A program made the position numbers and the translations under genes. Below the pieces are notes generated by a model, which searched no databases, was not told the DNA's origin, and saw only the letters and a program-made list of their open reading frames with translations. 64,000 bases of DNA from Xanthomonas sp. SI (lineage in GTDB: Bacteria > Pseudomonadota > Gammaproteobacteria > Xanthomonadales > Xanthomonadaceae). This document shows positions 1 through 8,823 of the stretch, piece by piece. The DNA lies in assembly GCF_014236855.1 (NCBI RefSeq), contig NZ_CP051261.1:4154001-4218000 (forward strand). Reading direction: 5' to 3'. How positions within the stretch are numbered: the stretch's first letter is position 1; every line of letters begins with the position of its first letter.

Positions 1-792
1 GAAATCCGGACCCAGGCAGATGTCCTTGTCGGTGCCGGTCGCTTCGCACGACCAGGCCTGCTTGCCGTCGCCCAGCGCATACGCGGCGACGCGGCCGCGC
101 ACGCCGAATTCGTTGCCGCTGATGCCGGCGATGACCTTGCCGTCGGCGATGATCGGCGCCATGGTGATGGTCTCGCCCTTTTCAGGATAGGCGAGCTTCT
201 GCTTCCACACTTCCTTGCCGGTCTTGGCATCGAGCGCGATCACATCGCCGCTGAGGCTACCGAACACCAGCTTGCCGTCGGCATAGGACGCACCGCGGTT
301 GACCGTGTCGCAGCACGCTACCGCCACCGAGCGCTCGTCCTGCTGCGGGGTGTATTTCCACAGCACCTTGCCGCCGTCGTCCTGCGCCGCCAGGTCGATC
401 GCGAACACGTTGTTCGGATACGCGCTGACCATGTACATGATGCTGCCGATCACCAGCGGCTGACCTTCGTGGCCGCGGGTGGCGTCGGTCTTCATCTCCC
501 ACGACATCTTCAGGTTCTTGACGTTGTCGCGGTTGATCTCGGCCAGCGGGCTGTGCCGGTTCAGGCCGAAGTCGCGCCCGATGCCGCCCCAGTTGTCGGG
601 ATTGGCAGCATTGGTGGCGAACTCGCTATCGGTATCGGCCACCGCGGCCGGCGCGGCAGCGGCCGGTTGCTGCGCAGCGGCAGGCGCGGCCGGCGCCGCG
701 GTTTCTTCCTGCTTCTTGCAACCCGCCAGCACCAGCGCGGTTGCCAGCGCGAGCAGCGTCCAGGCACGGGTACGACATGGATGACTGTGCAT
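1..792 (-). CDS. PQQ-dependent alcohol dehydrogenase, lipoprotein form (3' part outside window)
   Basis: The frame is open from an ATG at 792 to the window edge, giving the first 264 residues. A strong Shine-Dalgarno (GGGGAG) lies just upstream. The protein starts with a signal peptide ending in a lipobox (LAGC, Cys25), then an Ala/Pro/Gln-rich linker to about residue 55. The start of the eight-bladed PQQ propeller follows (NPDNWGGIGRDFGLNRHSPL). The adjacent cysteines of the quinoprotein vicinal disulfide are at 160-161 (VAVACCDTVNRG), typical of the methanol/ethanol dehydrogenase family, which oxidises alcohols in the periplasm and passes electrons to a cytochrome c. The Ca/Ln ligands and substrate pocket lie outside the window, so the substrate cannot be named. 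A lipid anchor is unusual, since most relatives are soluble periplasmic proteins. Confidence 0.88.
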   Translation of the reverse strand, partial: MHSHPCRTRAWTLLALATALVLAGCKKQEETAAPAAPAAAQQPAAAAPAAVADTDSEFATNAANPDNWGGIGRDFGLNRHSPLAEINRDNVKNLKMSWEMKTDATRGHEGQPLVIGSIMYMVSAYPNNVFAIDLAAQDDGGKVLWKYTPQQDERSVAVACCDTVNRGASYADGKLVFGSLSGDVIALDAKTGKEVWKQKLAYPEKGETITMAPIIADGKVIAGISGNEFGVRGRVAAYALGDGKQAWSCEATGTDKDICLGPDF

Positions 793-1289
793 CGTTCTAC
801 TCCCCTCGTTGAATAGCCGTGCGCTTACCGTCGAACGGCCTGCGCGGCGGGATGTGGAAACATCGCGAGTGGGAGAGCAATCAACGTGCCAGCGCGCTGC
901 TGCAGTGCGCCATCGTTGAGCCGCAAGCATCGGCCGTGGCACGGGCAGAGCCGCGCCCCTGCCGAGCGGCTGCGCTGTATCGGAAACGGCACACTTTGCG
1001 CCACCGGCTTGTATCGCGATTGGCGCAGCGGGGCCGGAGCGCCATGCGCAGCAAACGACCGGCACACATGGCAGACCCCGGGACAGGTCCCCGACCGATC
1101 CGTCGTCGTGCTGTCGGTGCGCGTCGGGGTGCGGGCGCCCGAGACTCCTTGGAGGAACTTGAGTCCCGACGCTATTGCATCGCACAGCAGGGATTGGAGG
1201 CGCGGCGCCGCAGATCACCGGCGCGAGCGGCAAACCGCAGCATCCGCGGCAGCAAACTCTCCAGCTCGCGCGCTCGTGCTCTCGCCCCT

Positions 1290-1338
1290 GCTGTTGCTCT
1301 GTTGCTCTGTTGCTCTGCTGTTGCTGTTGCTGTTGCTT
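1290..1338. repeat. Simple sequence repeat (GTTGCT/CTGTTG units)
   Basis: Tandem copies of GTTGCTCT are followed by GCTGTT-type units. The tract lies in non-coding DNA. Length change by slippage would be expected, but no gene is close enough to be obviously affected. Confidence 0.75.
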
Positions 1339-1384
1339 TGGACTTTCCGGGTCCCTTACGCAGCGGCGAATAGGTCGGGAAAAA

Positions 1385-1638
1385 CCCCGAAGGGGCGGCG
1401 CACAGGGATGTGCGCCGTTCGCGGCAGGGGCAGGGCTCGCCGGAAAAAGGCGAAGCACTGCTTCGCCCCGGCGGGCGGGCAGGCGCCGTGAGGCGACTGC
1501 CCCGGACTTGGCCGCGTAGCGGACAAGCCCCTTCCGCGAATCCCGTCCTATTCGCGGACCCGGAGCGCGCAGCGCGGAGGGCGCGTAGGCAGGGTGTGCT
1601 TTCTTTTGGTTACTTTTCTTTGCACAAGCAAAGAAAAG
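1385..1638. repeat. Multi-hairpin intergenic element
   Basis: Seven stem-loops follow each other in about 250 bases. They are CCCC-GAA-GGGG (1385-1395); GGCGCACA-GGGA-TGTGCGCC with a GNRA-type tetraloop (1397-1416); GGCGAAGC-act-GCTTCGCC (1449-1467); GCAG-g-CGCC-gtga-GGCG-a-CTGC (1479-1500); CTTG-g-CCGC-gta-GCGG-a-CAAG (1507-1527); an 8-bp stem CCGCGAAT/ATTCGCGG (1534-1557); and an 11-bp stem CTTTTCTTTGC/GCAAAGAAAAG with loop ACAA (1613-1638). The fourth and fifth share the same internal G-A mismatch design. This is seen directly. Whether it is a structured RNA or a dispersed DNA repeat cannot be told from one copy; its style resembles intergenic repeats of Xanthomonadaceae. Confidence 0.7.
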
Positions 1639-1684
1639 TGACTCGCCATCGGCGAAAGCTTTTGCTCTTGCAGTGGCGAATCCT

Positions 1685-1749
1685 TGTAGGAGCGGCTTCA
1701 GCCGCGACACTTTCTGACAGAGCCAGTCGCGGCTGAAGCCGCTCCTACA
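1685..1749. repeat. Palindromic repeat, TGTAGGAGCGGCTTCAGCC type, two arms
   Basis: A 24-base arm beginning TGTAGGAGCGGCTTC is followed 17 bases later by its exact reverse complement. Each arm also contains the inner palindrome GGCTTCAGCC. Related copies are at 14180-14206 and 46171-46252. This is a dispersed intergenic repeat common in Xanthomonas-like genomes (family knowledge). It could form a cruciform or an RNA hairpin. Confidence 0.85.
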
Positions 1750-1902
1750 AAAGCAAATGCCTCACCTGTTGCAGTGGCGATGGCACGAGAACCAGGAGGA
1801 TGCAGAGATTGGCAATCCGCCATGCGACGCATGGACACAAAGCGACTGATCTGCATAGCGGTGGCAACAACCGCGACTACGCGCCTTTCCCTCTCTGTGG
1901 GA

Positions 1903-1955
1903 GGGACTTCAGTCCCGACGGGGCTTCACCGACAAAGCGTCGGGACTGAAGTCCC
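1903..1955. repeat. Palindromic repeat, GGGACTTCAGTCCC type
   Basis: GGGACTTCAGTCCCGACG is followed 17 bases later by its exact reverse complement. It is organised like the repeat at 1685-1749 but with a different core. It lies 13 bases past the stop codon of the HAD hydrolase on the minus strand, so it may act as the transcript end for that operon. There is no clear U-tract. Confidence 0.8.
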
Positions 1956-1968
1956 TGAAAAGAACCCC

Positions 1969-2589
1969 CTACTCGGCCGAGCCCCGCCACCATTCCAGCA
2001 GCGCCGCGCAATCGGCGAAGTGCAAATCGGCCAGCGCCGGCCAGAGATTGTCCGCATGCAGCAGCACCGTCGTCGCACCGGCATGGCGCCCGCACTGCAG
2101 GTCGTATTCGTGATCGCCGATCATTGCCAGCGAATGCGGCGCCACGCCCCAGTGCGCAGCCAACTGCTGCAGACCGCCAGGATGCGGCTTGGGCGGCGCC
2201 TCGTCGCGGCCGAGGATGGCGACCTCCTCGAACAGCTCATCGACCCCGATCTCGCGCAATGTTACCCGCGCCAGCTCCTGCGCATTGCGGGTCAACAGCG
2301 CCAGCCGGCAACCGGCCGCATGCAGCGCGCGCAGCAGCGCCGGCGCACCGGGCGCAGCGACCGCGCCCAAGGCCAACACGCGTTCGTGCTCGAGCAGCCA
2401 CGCGTGCTTGGCCGCGCCCTCCGCGGCCGGCAGCGCGGCCAGATGCTGCAGGATGTCGGCCTGCGGCGGAATCTTCAGCTCGCGGCGGATCAGCGCGAAA
2501 TCGTGCACCGCACGGGTCAGCGTGCCGTCCATGTCGAACACCCAGTGCCGCACCTGGCGCAGGCGCGCGCCGGGTGCCTCCGCGCTCAA
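1969..2589 (-). CDS. HAD-superfamily hydrolase (phosphatase-like)
   Basis: The 206-residue protein has the HAD signature set: nucleophile motif FDMDGTLT near residues 17-24, a cap region rich in Ala and His, motif II LLTRN, the K of PPKPHPGG, and acidic motif IV MIGDHEYDL. It resembles small phosphoglycolate-phosphatase-like HAD enzymes of gammaproteobacteria; the natural substrate is unknown. I chose the TTG start at 2589 because it overlaps the stop of the upstream lipoprotein gene (TTGA) and leaves a short leader before RHWVFDMDG, as in relatives. A GTG at 2553 is the alternative. The same frame continues open upstream to 3279, but that part is the shadow of the lipoprotein gene. Confidence 0.85.
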   Translation of the reverse strand: MSAEAPGARLRQVRHWVFDMDGTLTRAVHDFALIRRELKIPPQADILQHLAALPAAEGAAKHAWLLEHERVLALGAVAAPGAPALLRALHAAGCRLALLTRNAQELARVTLREIGVDELFEEVAILGRDEAPPKPHPGGLQQLAAHWGVAPHSLAMIGDHEYDLQCGRHAGATTVLLHADNLWPALADLHFADCAALLEWWRGSAE

Positions 2590-3305
2590 TCCCATCCCGG
2601 CATCTGCGACCCGTCCAGGCCGCCGGTCTCGAACACCGCGGTGCGGGTGCCGCCGGCCTTCACCGGGAATTCGATCTGCAGCACCGTGGTCTTGCGCGCC
2701 AGCTTCCACAGCGCCTTGTCGTCGCTGATGAACATCGCGATCGCCTCGTCGGTGTTCGGGCGCCACGCCGCGGCCGCACGCGGCGCCGCGTCGTCGGCCT
2801 TCAGCTGCACCTTGCAGCCGCCGGCGCAACGGAAATCGCCGGCCTGCAGCACCAGGTAGGCGCTGCGCTTCCATTCGGGGTGATCGCGGAACACCAGTTG
2901 CACAGGCTTGGGGCCGCTGCCGTCCACATCGACCTTGTCGCGGCTGTACAGCATCGCCGAGCGCTGCGTGCCCTTGCCGGCCGGCACCTGCGAATATTCC
3001 CAGGCGGCCTGCATGCGCCGCAGCTCGCGCGCCGCCTCGCCCTTGGCCTTGACCTCGGCGTAGCCCGGCTCGATGCGCTCGGCCGCGTCCGAACCGGGAT
3101 ACTGCTCCAGCAGCGCCGCGCCATGGATGCGCGCCAGGTCCCAGTTGCCGGACTTCACCGCGACGTCGTACTGCTTGGCCAAGTCGTCGGCGGCCTGCGC
3201 CTTGGCCTGCGCCTCGGCCGCGGCCTGCGCCTTGCGCTCGGCCTCGTGGTCGCCGCAACCGGCCAGGGCGACGGCGCACAGCGCGCCGAGCAGAATGCGT
3301 TTCAT
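2586..3305 (-). CDS. Lipoprotein of unknown function
   Basis: A 239-residue protein with a short signal peptide and lipobox LAGC (Cys17), so it is probably anchored in the outer membrane. Residues 20-45 are an Ala/Glu/Lys-rich coiled-coil stretch. A helical segment follows, then a beta-rich C-terminal half with two close cysteines (FRCAGGCKV) that could form a disulfide. I do not recognise the family. It is sandwiched with ATGA/TTGA overlaps between an alpha/beta hydrolase upstream and a HAD hydrolase downstream, so the three are almost certainly one transcript. Confidence 0.85.
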   Translation of the reverse strand: MKRILLGALCAVALAGCGDHEAERKAQAAAEAQAKAQAADDLAKQYDVAVKSGNWDLARIHGAALLEQYPGSDAAERIEPGYAEVKAKGEAARELRRMQAAWEYSQVPAGKGTQRSAMLYSRDKVDVDGSGPKPVQLVFRDHPEWKRSAYLVLQAGDFRCAGGCKVQLKADDAAPRAAAAWRPNTDEAIAMFISDDKALWKLARKTTVLQIEFPVKAGGTRTAVFETGGLDGSQMPGWD

Positions 3306-4291
3306 CGGGGGACTCCTCGTTGGATCAAGTCATCGATCGCTTGCGCGACCTCGGTCGGTTTCTCGACGATGGACATGTGGCCGCTGCCGTCGAGCAGCAC
3401 CTGCAGCGCCTGCGGCACGCGCTCGGCGTACAGCGCCAGCGCGCTGGCATCGATCACCGCGTCCTGCACGCAGTTCAGCAGCAGCGCCGGCTGGCGGATG
3501 CGCGCGGCTTCTTCGAACGGCAGGAAGGCCTCCTCGCTGCGTCCGATCCGCGCCAGCACCTGCTGTTCGAAGCCGGCCTCGCTGCGCCGCCAGGCGACGA
3601 CCGACGACACCGCCCAGGACGGGATGCGCGGCTTGCTCGGCTCCAGCAGGAACACCGTGTCGACGTAGCGGCGCAGCGAGTCGGCGTCGTACACCGCGAA
3701 CGGATTGTCGCCGTCCAGCACCGCCTGGCCGAAGGCGTTGTCGGCGAAGCGCACGCCGGCGGCGTTGAGCAGGCCGACGCGATCGAACACGTGCGGATGG
3801 CGCGCGGCGGCGAGCGCGGCGATGCCGCCGCCCATGGAATGCCCGATCAGCACGCATTCGCTGCCCGCACCGCGCACGCACTGCGCGGCGAACGCGGCCA
3901 CGCGCTCTGCCTGCGCGACGAAGCCGTAGTCCTGCCCGTCGATGCGCTGGCTCTCGGCCCAGCCGGGCAGATCGGGAATGAACAGGTGATAGCGATCGCC
4001 GAGCGCGCGCGCCAGCGGCAACCAGTTCTCCTTGCTGCCGGTGAAGCCGTGCACCAGCAGCAGCGCAGGGGCGGCGGGATCGGCCGCGGCGCGGTGCAGG
4101 TAGGTCCAGCGATGCCCGGCGACCTGCGTCTGGCAGCGCTGCAGGCCGCTGCCCCAGCGCAGGCGCAGGCTTTCCAGACGCACCAGCAGGACCGGCTTGC
4201 TGCGCAACACCAGCACCGCGCCCACCAGCAGCGCCAAGCCCACGGCCAGCGCGGCGAACGCCAGCAACAGCAACAACGTCAGCAGCAACAT
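3302..4291 (-). CDS. Alpha/beta-fold hydrolase, membrane-anchored
   Basis: 329 residues. The N-terminus is one long hydrophobic helix (about 1-28), predicted to tether the enzyme to the inner membrane. The hydrolase fold follows: the oxyanion-hole motif VHGFTGSKENW near residue 80, the nucleophile elbow GHSMGGG near residue 150, and a C-terminal Asp/His pair (QDAVIDAS; GSGHMSIVEKP). This resembles the lipase/esterase-like alpha/beta hydrolases of Pseudomonas and Xanthomonas; the substrate is unknown. It starts the three-gene operon 4291-1969 and overlaps the next gene by four bases. Confidence 0.88.
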   Translation of the reverse strand: MLLLTLLLLLAFAALAVGLALLVGAVLVLRSKPVLLVRLESLRLRWGSGLQRCQTQVAGHRWTYLHRAAADPAAPALLLVHGFTGSKENWLPLARALGDRYHLFIPDLPGWAESQRIDGQDYGFVAQAERVAAFAAQCVRGAGSECVLIGHSMGGGIAALAAARHPHVFDRVGLLNAAGVRFADNAFGQAVLDGDNPFAVYDADSLRRYVDTVFLLEPSKPRIPSWAVSSVVAWRRSEAGFEQQVLARIGRSEEAFLPFEEAARIRQPALLLNCVQDAVIDASALALYAERVPQALQVLLDGSGHMSIVEKPTEVAQAIDDLIQRGVPR

Positions 4292-4428
4292 GGAAGAGCC
4301 GGGAACCGGAAACGGGGCATGCGCCTACCTTCGCATGCGGCCCGGTTTGCGCCAAGTCCTGCATGCTGGGGCGTTACGCCCGGGGTCGTTATGCCGCAGG
4401 CATTGCGCAGTGGCAATCGCCATTGCGC

Positions 4429-4463
4429 AAAAGAAAACGGCGCCGGGACTGCTCCCGGCGCCG
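4429..4463 (-). terminator. Rho-independent terminator of the M1 aminopeptidase gene
   Basis: On the minus strand a perfect 11-bp GC stem (CGGCGCCGGGA with its complement, loop GCAG) is followed by TTTTCTTTT. It begins 35 bases past the stop codon of the gene at 4498. Confidence 0.9.
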
Positions 4464-4497
4464 CGATCCGTGCCGTGCGTTCGCACGCAGCGCCGCC

Positions 4498-6435
4498 TCA
4501 GTGCGCGGCGGCGCCCTTGTCGGCCTTGGCCAGCATGTCCTCCACCGACACCGTGGTGATCGGGTGGTAGCCGGGCTTGGCCTGGGCGAAGACCTGCTTG
4601 GCGAAGGCCAGGCCGTCCGGGGTCTTCACCAGCTCGGCGTAGATCGGCAGGATCAGCTTGCGGCGGCCGACGCGGGCGATGAACTCGCCAGCGGCCGGGC
4701 GCGCTTCGGCATAGCCGCTGCGGATCGCCAGCGGATACCAGCGCATGGCGATCTCGCCGTTCGCGGTGCCGGTGAAGTGATAGGCGGCGTCGAGCTGCTT
4801 GAGCTGCTCAGGCTTCAGCGTGGCGCCGAGGCCGCTGAGGAAGCGCGTCCACTCCTGCGTGCTCCACGCATCGGTGACCTGCTTGCCCGGCAGGGTGCCG
4901 CTGCCGGCCCAGGCGATGCGCGCGGTATCGACCATCGCGAAGTTGCGCGAACGCGCCTTCTGCGCGAATGCCGGAATGCCCGGCTCGTCCAGCCACGCGT
5001 GCAGCTCGGCCTCGCTGACCGCATCGGGCTTCTTGGCCAGCAGGTTCTTCTTCAGATAGTCGACGAACTGGTCGGTGTTGGCGCTCTGGAACGCGTGGTC
5101 GTCGAACCAGCCGCGCAGGAACGCATCGAAGGTGGTGCGGCCGAAGCGCTGTTCCAGGAACTGCAGGAACCAGGCGCCCTTGACGTAGGCGACCTGGCTC
5201 AGCGCATCGTCCGGATCGCGTTCGGTCAGCGCCGGCAGCGCCAGCGCCTGGTCGGCCGGGCTCATGTCCTTGACCTCGGCGAGCAGGTCGGTCTGGTCGA
5301 TCTCGCGCTCCATCTCCGCCGCTTCGGCGCCGTACAGCGCTTCGGTGATGCGCGCCTGCACGTAGGTGGTGAAGCCTTCGTTGAGCCAGATGTCCTTCCA
5401 GCTGGCGTTGGTCACCAGGTTGCCGGACCAGCTATGCGCCAGCTCGTGCGCGATCAGCGACACCAGCGACTTGTCGCCGACGATCACGGTCGGGGTGGCG
5501 AAGGTCAGGCGCGGGTTCTCCATGCCGCCGAACGGGAACGACGGCGGCAGCACCAGCATGTCGTAGCGGCCCCAGCGGTACGGACCGTACAGCGTCTCGG
5601 CGGCGACGATCATCTTCTCGGTGTCCTCGAACTCCTTGGCCGCCTTGTCGGCCATGGACGGTTCGGCCCAGATGCCCGAACGCTCGGAGATCGGCTTGAA
5701 CACCAGGTCGCCGGCGGCGATGGCCAGCAGGTAGGACGGGATCGGCTGCGGCATCTTGAACGTGTAGTCGCCGTCGCGCGCCGCCTTCGGATCGTTGTCG
5801 GCGCTCATCAGCACCATCACGTCCGGGCGCGACACGACGTGCGCGCTGTAGGTGAAGCGCACGCTCGGCGTGTCCTGCAGCGGCACCCAGCTGCGCGCAT
5901 GGATCGCCTGCGACTGGCTGAACATGAAGGGCAGTTTCTTGCCCTCGGTCATCGACGGCTCCAGCCACTGCAGGCCCGAGGCGGTCGCGGCGGTGTGGTA
6001 GGCGATGGTGACTTTCTGCGGCTGGTTCGGCGCTTCGATGGTCAGCTTGCTGCCGTAGATCTTGTCGACCGGCGCCAGTGCGTACTGCAGCGGCGCCAGG
6101 TTGCCCTTGCCGTCGTCGCCCTGCACGGTTTCGATGGTCAGCTCGCGCGTGTCCAGCAGCAGCTGCTTGGCGCTCTTGTCCTTCCAATCCAGCGTGTAGG
6201 TGGCGGTGCCGCCGATCTGCTTGCTGTCGAAGTCCAGCTTCAGGTCCAGCGTCAGGTCCTTGATCACGACCTTGCCGGGCTCGGCGTAGGAGCTTTCGTC
6301 GTGGCTGCGGTCGGCGGGTTTCACGGCGGCGGGCGCGGGCTTGGCGGCGGGAGCGGCGGCTTCGCTAGGAGCCTCGCGGGAACAACCGGTCGCGATGACC
6401 GCGGCCAGGGACAGCAACAGGAACGGGGAACGCAT
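4498..6435 (-). CDS. M1-family metallo-aminopeptidase, lipoprotein
   Basis: About 645 residues. The signal peptide ends in a lipobox (IATGC), followed by an Ala/Pro linker. The M1 peptidase domain shows the substrate-binding GGMENP, the zinc site HELAHSWSGN (about residue 330) and the third ligand in NEGFTTYVQ about 20 residues later. This is the HExxH-x18-E pattern, and the C-terminal helical domain resembles the leukotriene-A4-hydrolase/cold-active aminopeptidase branch. It probably trims N-terminal residues of peptides in the periplasm. I prefer the ATG at 6435 because it begins the signal peptide (MRSPFLLLSLAAV); an in-frame GTG at 6447 is possible. It is monocistronic, with a strong terminator after it and a repeat hairpin before it. 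Confidence 0.93.
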   Translation of the reverse strand: MRSPFLLLSLAAVIATGCSREAPSEAAAPAAKPAPAAVKPADRSHDESSYAEPGKVVIKDLTLDLKLDFDSKQIGGTATYTLDWKDKSAKQLLLDTRELTIETVQGDDGKGNLAPLQYALAPVDKIYGSKLTIEAPNQPQKVTIAYHTAATASGLQWLEPSMTEGKKLPFMFSQSQAIHARSWVPLQDTPSVRFTYSAHVVSRPDVMVLMSADNDPKAARDGDYTFKMPQPIPSYLLAIAAGDLVFKPISERSGIWAEPSMADKAAKEFEDTEKMIVAAETLYGPYRWGRYDMLVLPPSFPFGGMENPRLTFATPTVIVGDKSLVSLIAHELAHSWSGNLVTNASWKDIWLNEGFTTYVQARITEALYGAEAAEMEREIDQTDLLAEVKDMSPADQALALPALTERDPDDALSQVAYVKGAWFLQFLEQRFGRTTFDAFLRGWFDDHAFQSANTDQFVDYLKKNLLAKKPDAVSEAELHAWLDEPGIPAFAQKARSRNFAMVDTARIAWAGSGTLPGKQVTDAWSTQEWTRFLSGLGATLKPEQLKQLDAAYHFTGTANGEIAMRWYPLAIRSGYAEARPAAGEFIARVGRRKLILPIYAELVKTPDGLAFAKQVFAQAKPGYHPITTVSVEDMLAKADKGAAAH

Positions 6436-6475
6436 GGCGGACAGCACCGGTTCGGGGAAACCGGAAGTTTACCTT

Positions 6476-6572
6476 GACGGCCGGGATTGGGGATTCGGGA
6501 TTGGGGATTCGTAAAGAGCGCATTGCCCCGCTTTTACGAATCCCGAATCTCCAATCCCTAATCCCCGCCGTC
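6476..6572. repeat. GGGATTC-type inverted-repeat element (1)
   Basis: The left arm is GACGG plus units of GGGATTGG/GGGATTCG ending GTAAAGAGCGC. The right arm is its near-perfect reverse complement ending GCCGTC, with a loop of about 20 bases. It lies between ubiE, whose TGA at 6571-6573 overlaps the element edge, and the M1 peptidase. Confidence 0.9.
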
Positions 6573-7332
6573 AAATCTTGTAGCCCGAGTGGATCGCGAC
6601 GATGCCGCCGGTCAGGTTCTTGTAGTGGCTGCGCTCGAAGCCGGCCTCGGCCATCATGCCCTTCAGCGCGTCCTGCGGCGGGTGCTTGCGGATGCTCTCG
6701 GCCAGGTACTGGTAGCTGTCGGCATCCTTGGCGAACAGCTTGCCCAGGCGCGGCAGGATCTTGAACGAATGGAAGTCGTAGATCGGCTTGAACCAGTCGG
6801 CGGTGACCGCGGAAAACTCCAGCACCCGCGCCTGCCCGCCGACCTTCAGCACGCGGTACATCTCGCGCAGCGCCGCGTCCTTGTCGGTGACGTTGCGCAG
6901 GCCGAAGGCGATGGTGACCAGGTCGAAGCTCTGGTCCGGGAACGGCAGCGCCTCGGCGTTGCACTGCACGTAGTCCAGGCCCGCGACCAGGCCGCGGTTG
7001 GTCAGCCGGTCGCGGCCTACCGACAGCATGCCGGCATTGATGTCGCCCAGCACCACCGCGCCGTCGTCGCCGACCCGCTCCTTCAGCAGCGCGGCGATGT
7101 CGCCGGTGCCGCCGGCCAGGTCGAGCACGCGGTCGCCCGGCTTGACCTGCGCGGTGGCCACGAAGTAGCGCTTCCAGGCCCGGTGGATGCCCAGGCTCAT
7201 CAGGTCGTTCATCAGGTCGTAGTTGCCGGCGACCGAGGTGAACACCTCGCCGACCAGCTTCTGCTTGTCCTTGGCGGCGACGTCGCGGAAGCCGAAATGG
7301 GTGGTGCCGGAGGTGTAGGGAGATTCGCTCAT
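6571..7332 (-). CDS. ubiE: Ubiquinone/menaquinone methyltransferase UbiE
   Basis: A 253-residue class I SAM methyltransferase that performs the C-methylation step of ubiquinone (and, where present, menaquinone) biosynthesis. The N-terminal THFGFRDV...KQKLVGEVF is typical of UbiE. It is followed by [14 protein letters not shown], the SAM loop [12 protein letters not shown] (about 70-80) and the UbiE signature FGLRNVTD near 146. The start at 7332 ([15 protein letters not shown]) matches the family. The reading frame stays open upstream without a better start. The stop codon touches a dispersed inverted repeat. Confidence 0.96.
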   Translation of the reverse strand: MSESPYTSGTTHFGFRDVAAKDKQKLVGEVFTSVAGNYDLMNDLMSLGIHRAWKRYFVATAQVKPGDRVLDLAGGTGDIAALLKERVGDDGAVVLGDINAGMLSVGRDRLTNRGLVAGLDYVQCNAEALPFPDQSFDLVTIAFGLRNVTDKDAALREMYRVLKVGGQARVLEFSAVTADWFKPIYDFHSFKILPRLGKLFAKDADSYQYLAESIRKHPPQDALKGMMAEAGFERSHYKNLTGGIVAIHSGYKI

Positions 7333-7420
7333 GGCGGGATTATCGCACTGCCGGCGCCGTCGTGGTCTGCGGCCGAGGGTCGCAGCCGCCACGCGGCGCC
7401 GGCCAGGTGCCGGCCCACGT

Positions 7421-8560
7421 TCAGAATTTCAGCACCAGGCCCACGTCCACGCCCTCGATGCCGTAGCCGCCGGCGTCGCCCTGGCCGAGGTCGGCGGAGG
7501 TCTGTTCGTTGCTGTAGGCGATCGTGCAGGTGCCGCCGGCGCCATTGTCGATCCGCGCGTAGTCGGCGTAGAGATAGGCCTTGGGCGACAGCGTGTGCTG
7601 GTAGCCCACGCCCCACTTGTTGCAGGTATTGTCCACGTAGGACGAATCGCGCCGGCTCCAGGCCGCCTTCCACAGGCCGTTGGCGCCCATCGGCGCGGTG
7701 AAGCCCAGCAGATAGCCCTTGTGCTCGTGGTAGAAACCGAGCGCGGCGACGTCGAACGGCTGCTGGATATCGATGCGTTCGTAGAACCCGTACAGCTTGA
7801 TCGGGCCGACGTCGTAGCTGGCTCCGAACAGATTGATCTTGAGCCGGGTCAGGCCGGGCACGTCGTTCCACCATTCCTCTTCGTGGTCGTAGCCCAGGCT
7901 CAGCGGTCCGTTGCTGTAGCCCAGGATCACCGCATACAGCGGACTGCGGCTGTCGCGGTCGCTGACGCCGAGCAGGTTCGGCGTATAGGCGAAGGTGGCG
8001 TTGAGGCCCCGCCAGGTGGGCGTGACGTAGACCACCGCGTCCTTGGCCCGCGACACCACCACCTGCAGGGAACCGGCGCTGGCGACCGACCGGCCCTTGA
8101 ACGGATCGTATTGCTTGAGCACCGCGGCGCGTCCGCCGTCGACGGTGCCGCCGAGCAGCGTGCCCCAGCCGCCGGTCGCGCCCAGCCAGGCATGCCGGGT
8201 GTAGAACGTGTCACCGCCGCTGCCGGCGTCCTTGTCCCCGGTCAGATCGACGCCGACCTCGACCTCGCCGATCAGGCGGGTGCCGTTGCCCAGGTCGTAG
8301 CCGAGCTTGAGGCCGACATTGCTGCCGTCGGAGCCGGCGGCGCTCTGCAGGTCGTGTTCGCTGCCGCTATCGACGACCGCACCATTGCCGCCGCGGCGGC
8401 CGACGTAGCCGATGTCCAGCGTGCCGTACAGCGAGGCGCTGGCCGCGCCGTCGCTCCATTGCAGTCCCTGCGCCTTTTCCTGGTCCTGCGCCTGCGCGCC
8501 GGTCGTCATCCCTGCGGCCACGGCCAGCCCGCCAAACCCTTTCCACATCGTAGTGCGCAT
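7421..8560 (-). CDS. Gram-negative porin
   Basis: 379 residues with a signal peptide cleaved after AQA, then alternating beta strands and the C-terminal phenylalanine (VGLVLKF) expected of a 16-stranded trimeric outer-membrane porin. Motifs such as [31 protein letters not shown] and [21 protein letters not shown] place it in the Porin_4 family. It would allow small solutes through the outer membrane; the substrate is unknown. The start at 8560 has the Shine-Dalgarno AGGAG seven to eight bases upstream. It appears to be monocistronic. Confidence 0.9.
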   Translation of the reverse strand: MRTTMWKGFGGLAVAAGMTTGAQAQDQEKAQGLQWSDGAASASLYGTLDIGYVGRRGGNGAVVDSGSEHDLQSAAGSDGSNVGLKLGYDLGNGTRLIGEVEVGVDLTGDKDAGSGGDTFYTRHAWLGATGGWGTLLGGTVDGGRAAVLKQYDPFKGRSVASAGSLQVVVSRAKDAVVYVTPTWRGLNATFAYTPNLLGVSDRDSRSPLYAVILGYSNGPLSLGYDHEEEWWNDVPGLTRLKINLFGASYDVGPIKLYGFYERIDIQQPFDVAALGFYHEHKGYLLGFTAPMGANGLWKAAWSRRDSSYVDNTCNKWGVGYQHTLSPKAYLYADYARIDNGAGGTCTIAYSNEQTSADLGQGDAGGYGIEGVDVGLVLKF

Positions 8561-8823
8561 CGCGTGTCTCCTGTCGTCGGACAACAGCGTTTCTGCAGCA
8601 AGGCCTGCGCCGAGCCGGTGATGCGGGGGGTGGGGTAGAGCGTTCATAGCCCCATTTGCGCGGTAAGTAAAGCCGCAGCGCACGCCGTCGGCAACGCTGA
8701 TGCGGCGCGCGAACGGGCTGCTCTCGCAAAGACGCCGCCACACGCGCCTGCGCCGGCTTGCGGTGGTGACAGCCCGCGCCGCCGTGCGCACTATGGCGTC
8801 ATCCCGCCACGGAGCCGCACTCG

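Larger units (their letters stand above)
793..1968. other. Gene-free interval of about 1.2 kb
   Basis: No open frame here has the codon pattern, start context or recognisable protein sequence of a gene. The interval holds the upstream region of the PQQ dehydrogenase, a run of GCTGTT/GCTCTGTT-type short repeats at about 1290-1338, a block of seven perfect or near-perfect hairpins (1385-1638), and two palindromic repeats (1685-1749 and 1903-1955). The rest (about 800-1290) shows nothing I can interpret. Confidence 0.7.

Noticed and set aside
1969..3279. A continuous minus-strand frame that could suggest a fusion of the lipoprotein and the HAD hydrolase
   Set aside because: The part upstream of 2589 is out of frame with the lipoprotein and codes for low-complexity sequence. 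The two genes simply overlap.
4363..6477. A 704-codon frame antisense to the M1 aminopeptidase
   Set aside because: Composition is that of an antisense shadow, and the aminopeptidase has all catalytic motifs plus its own terminator.
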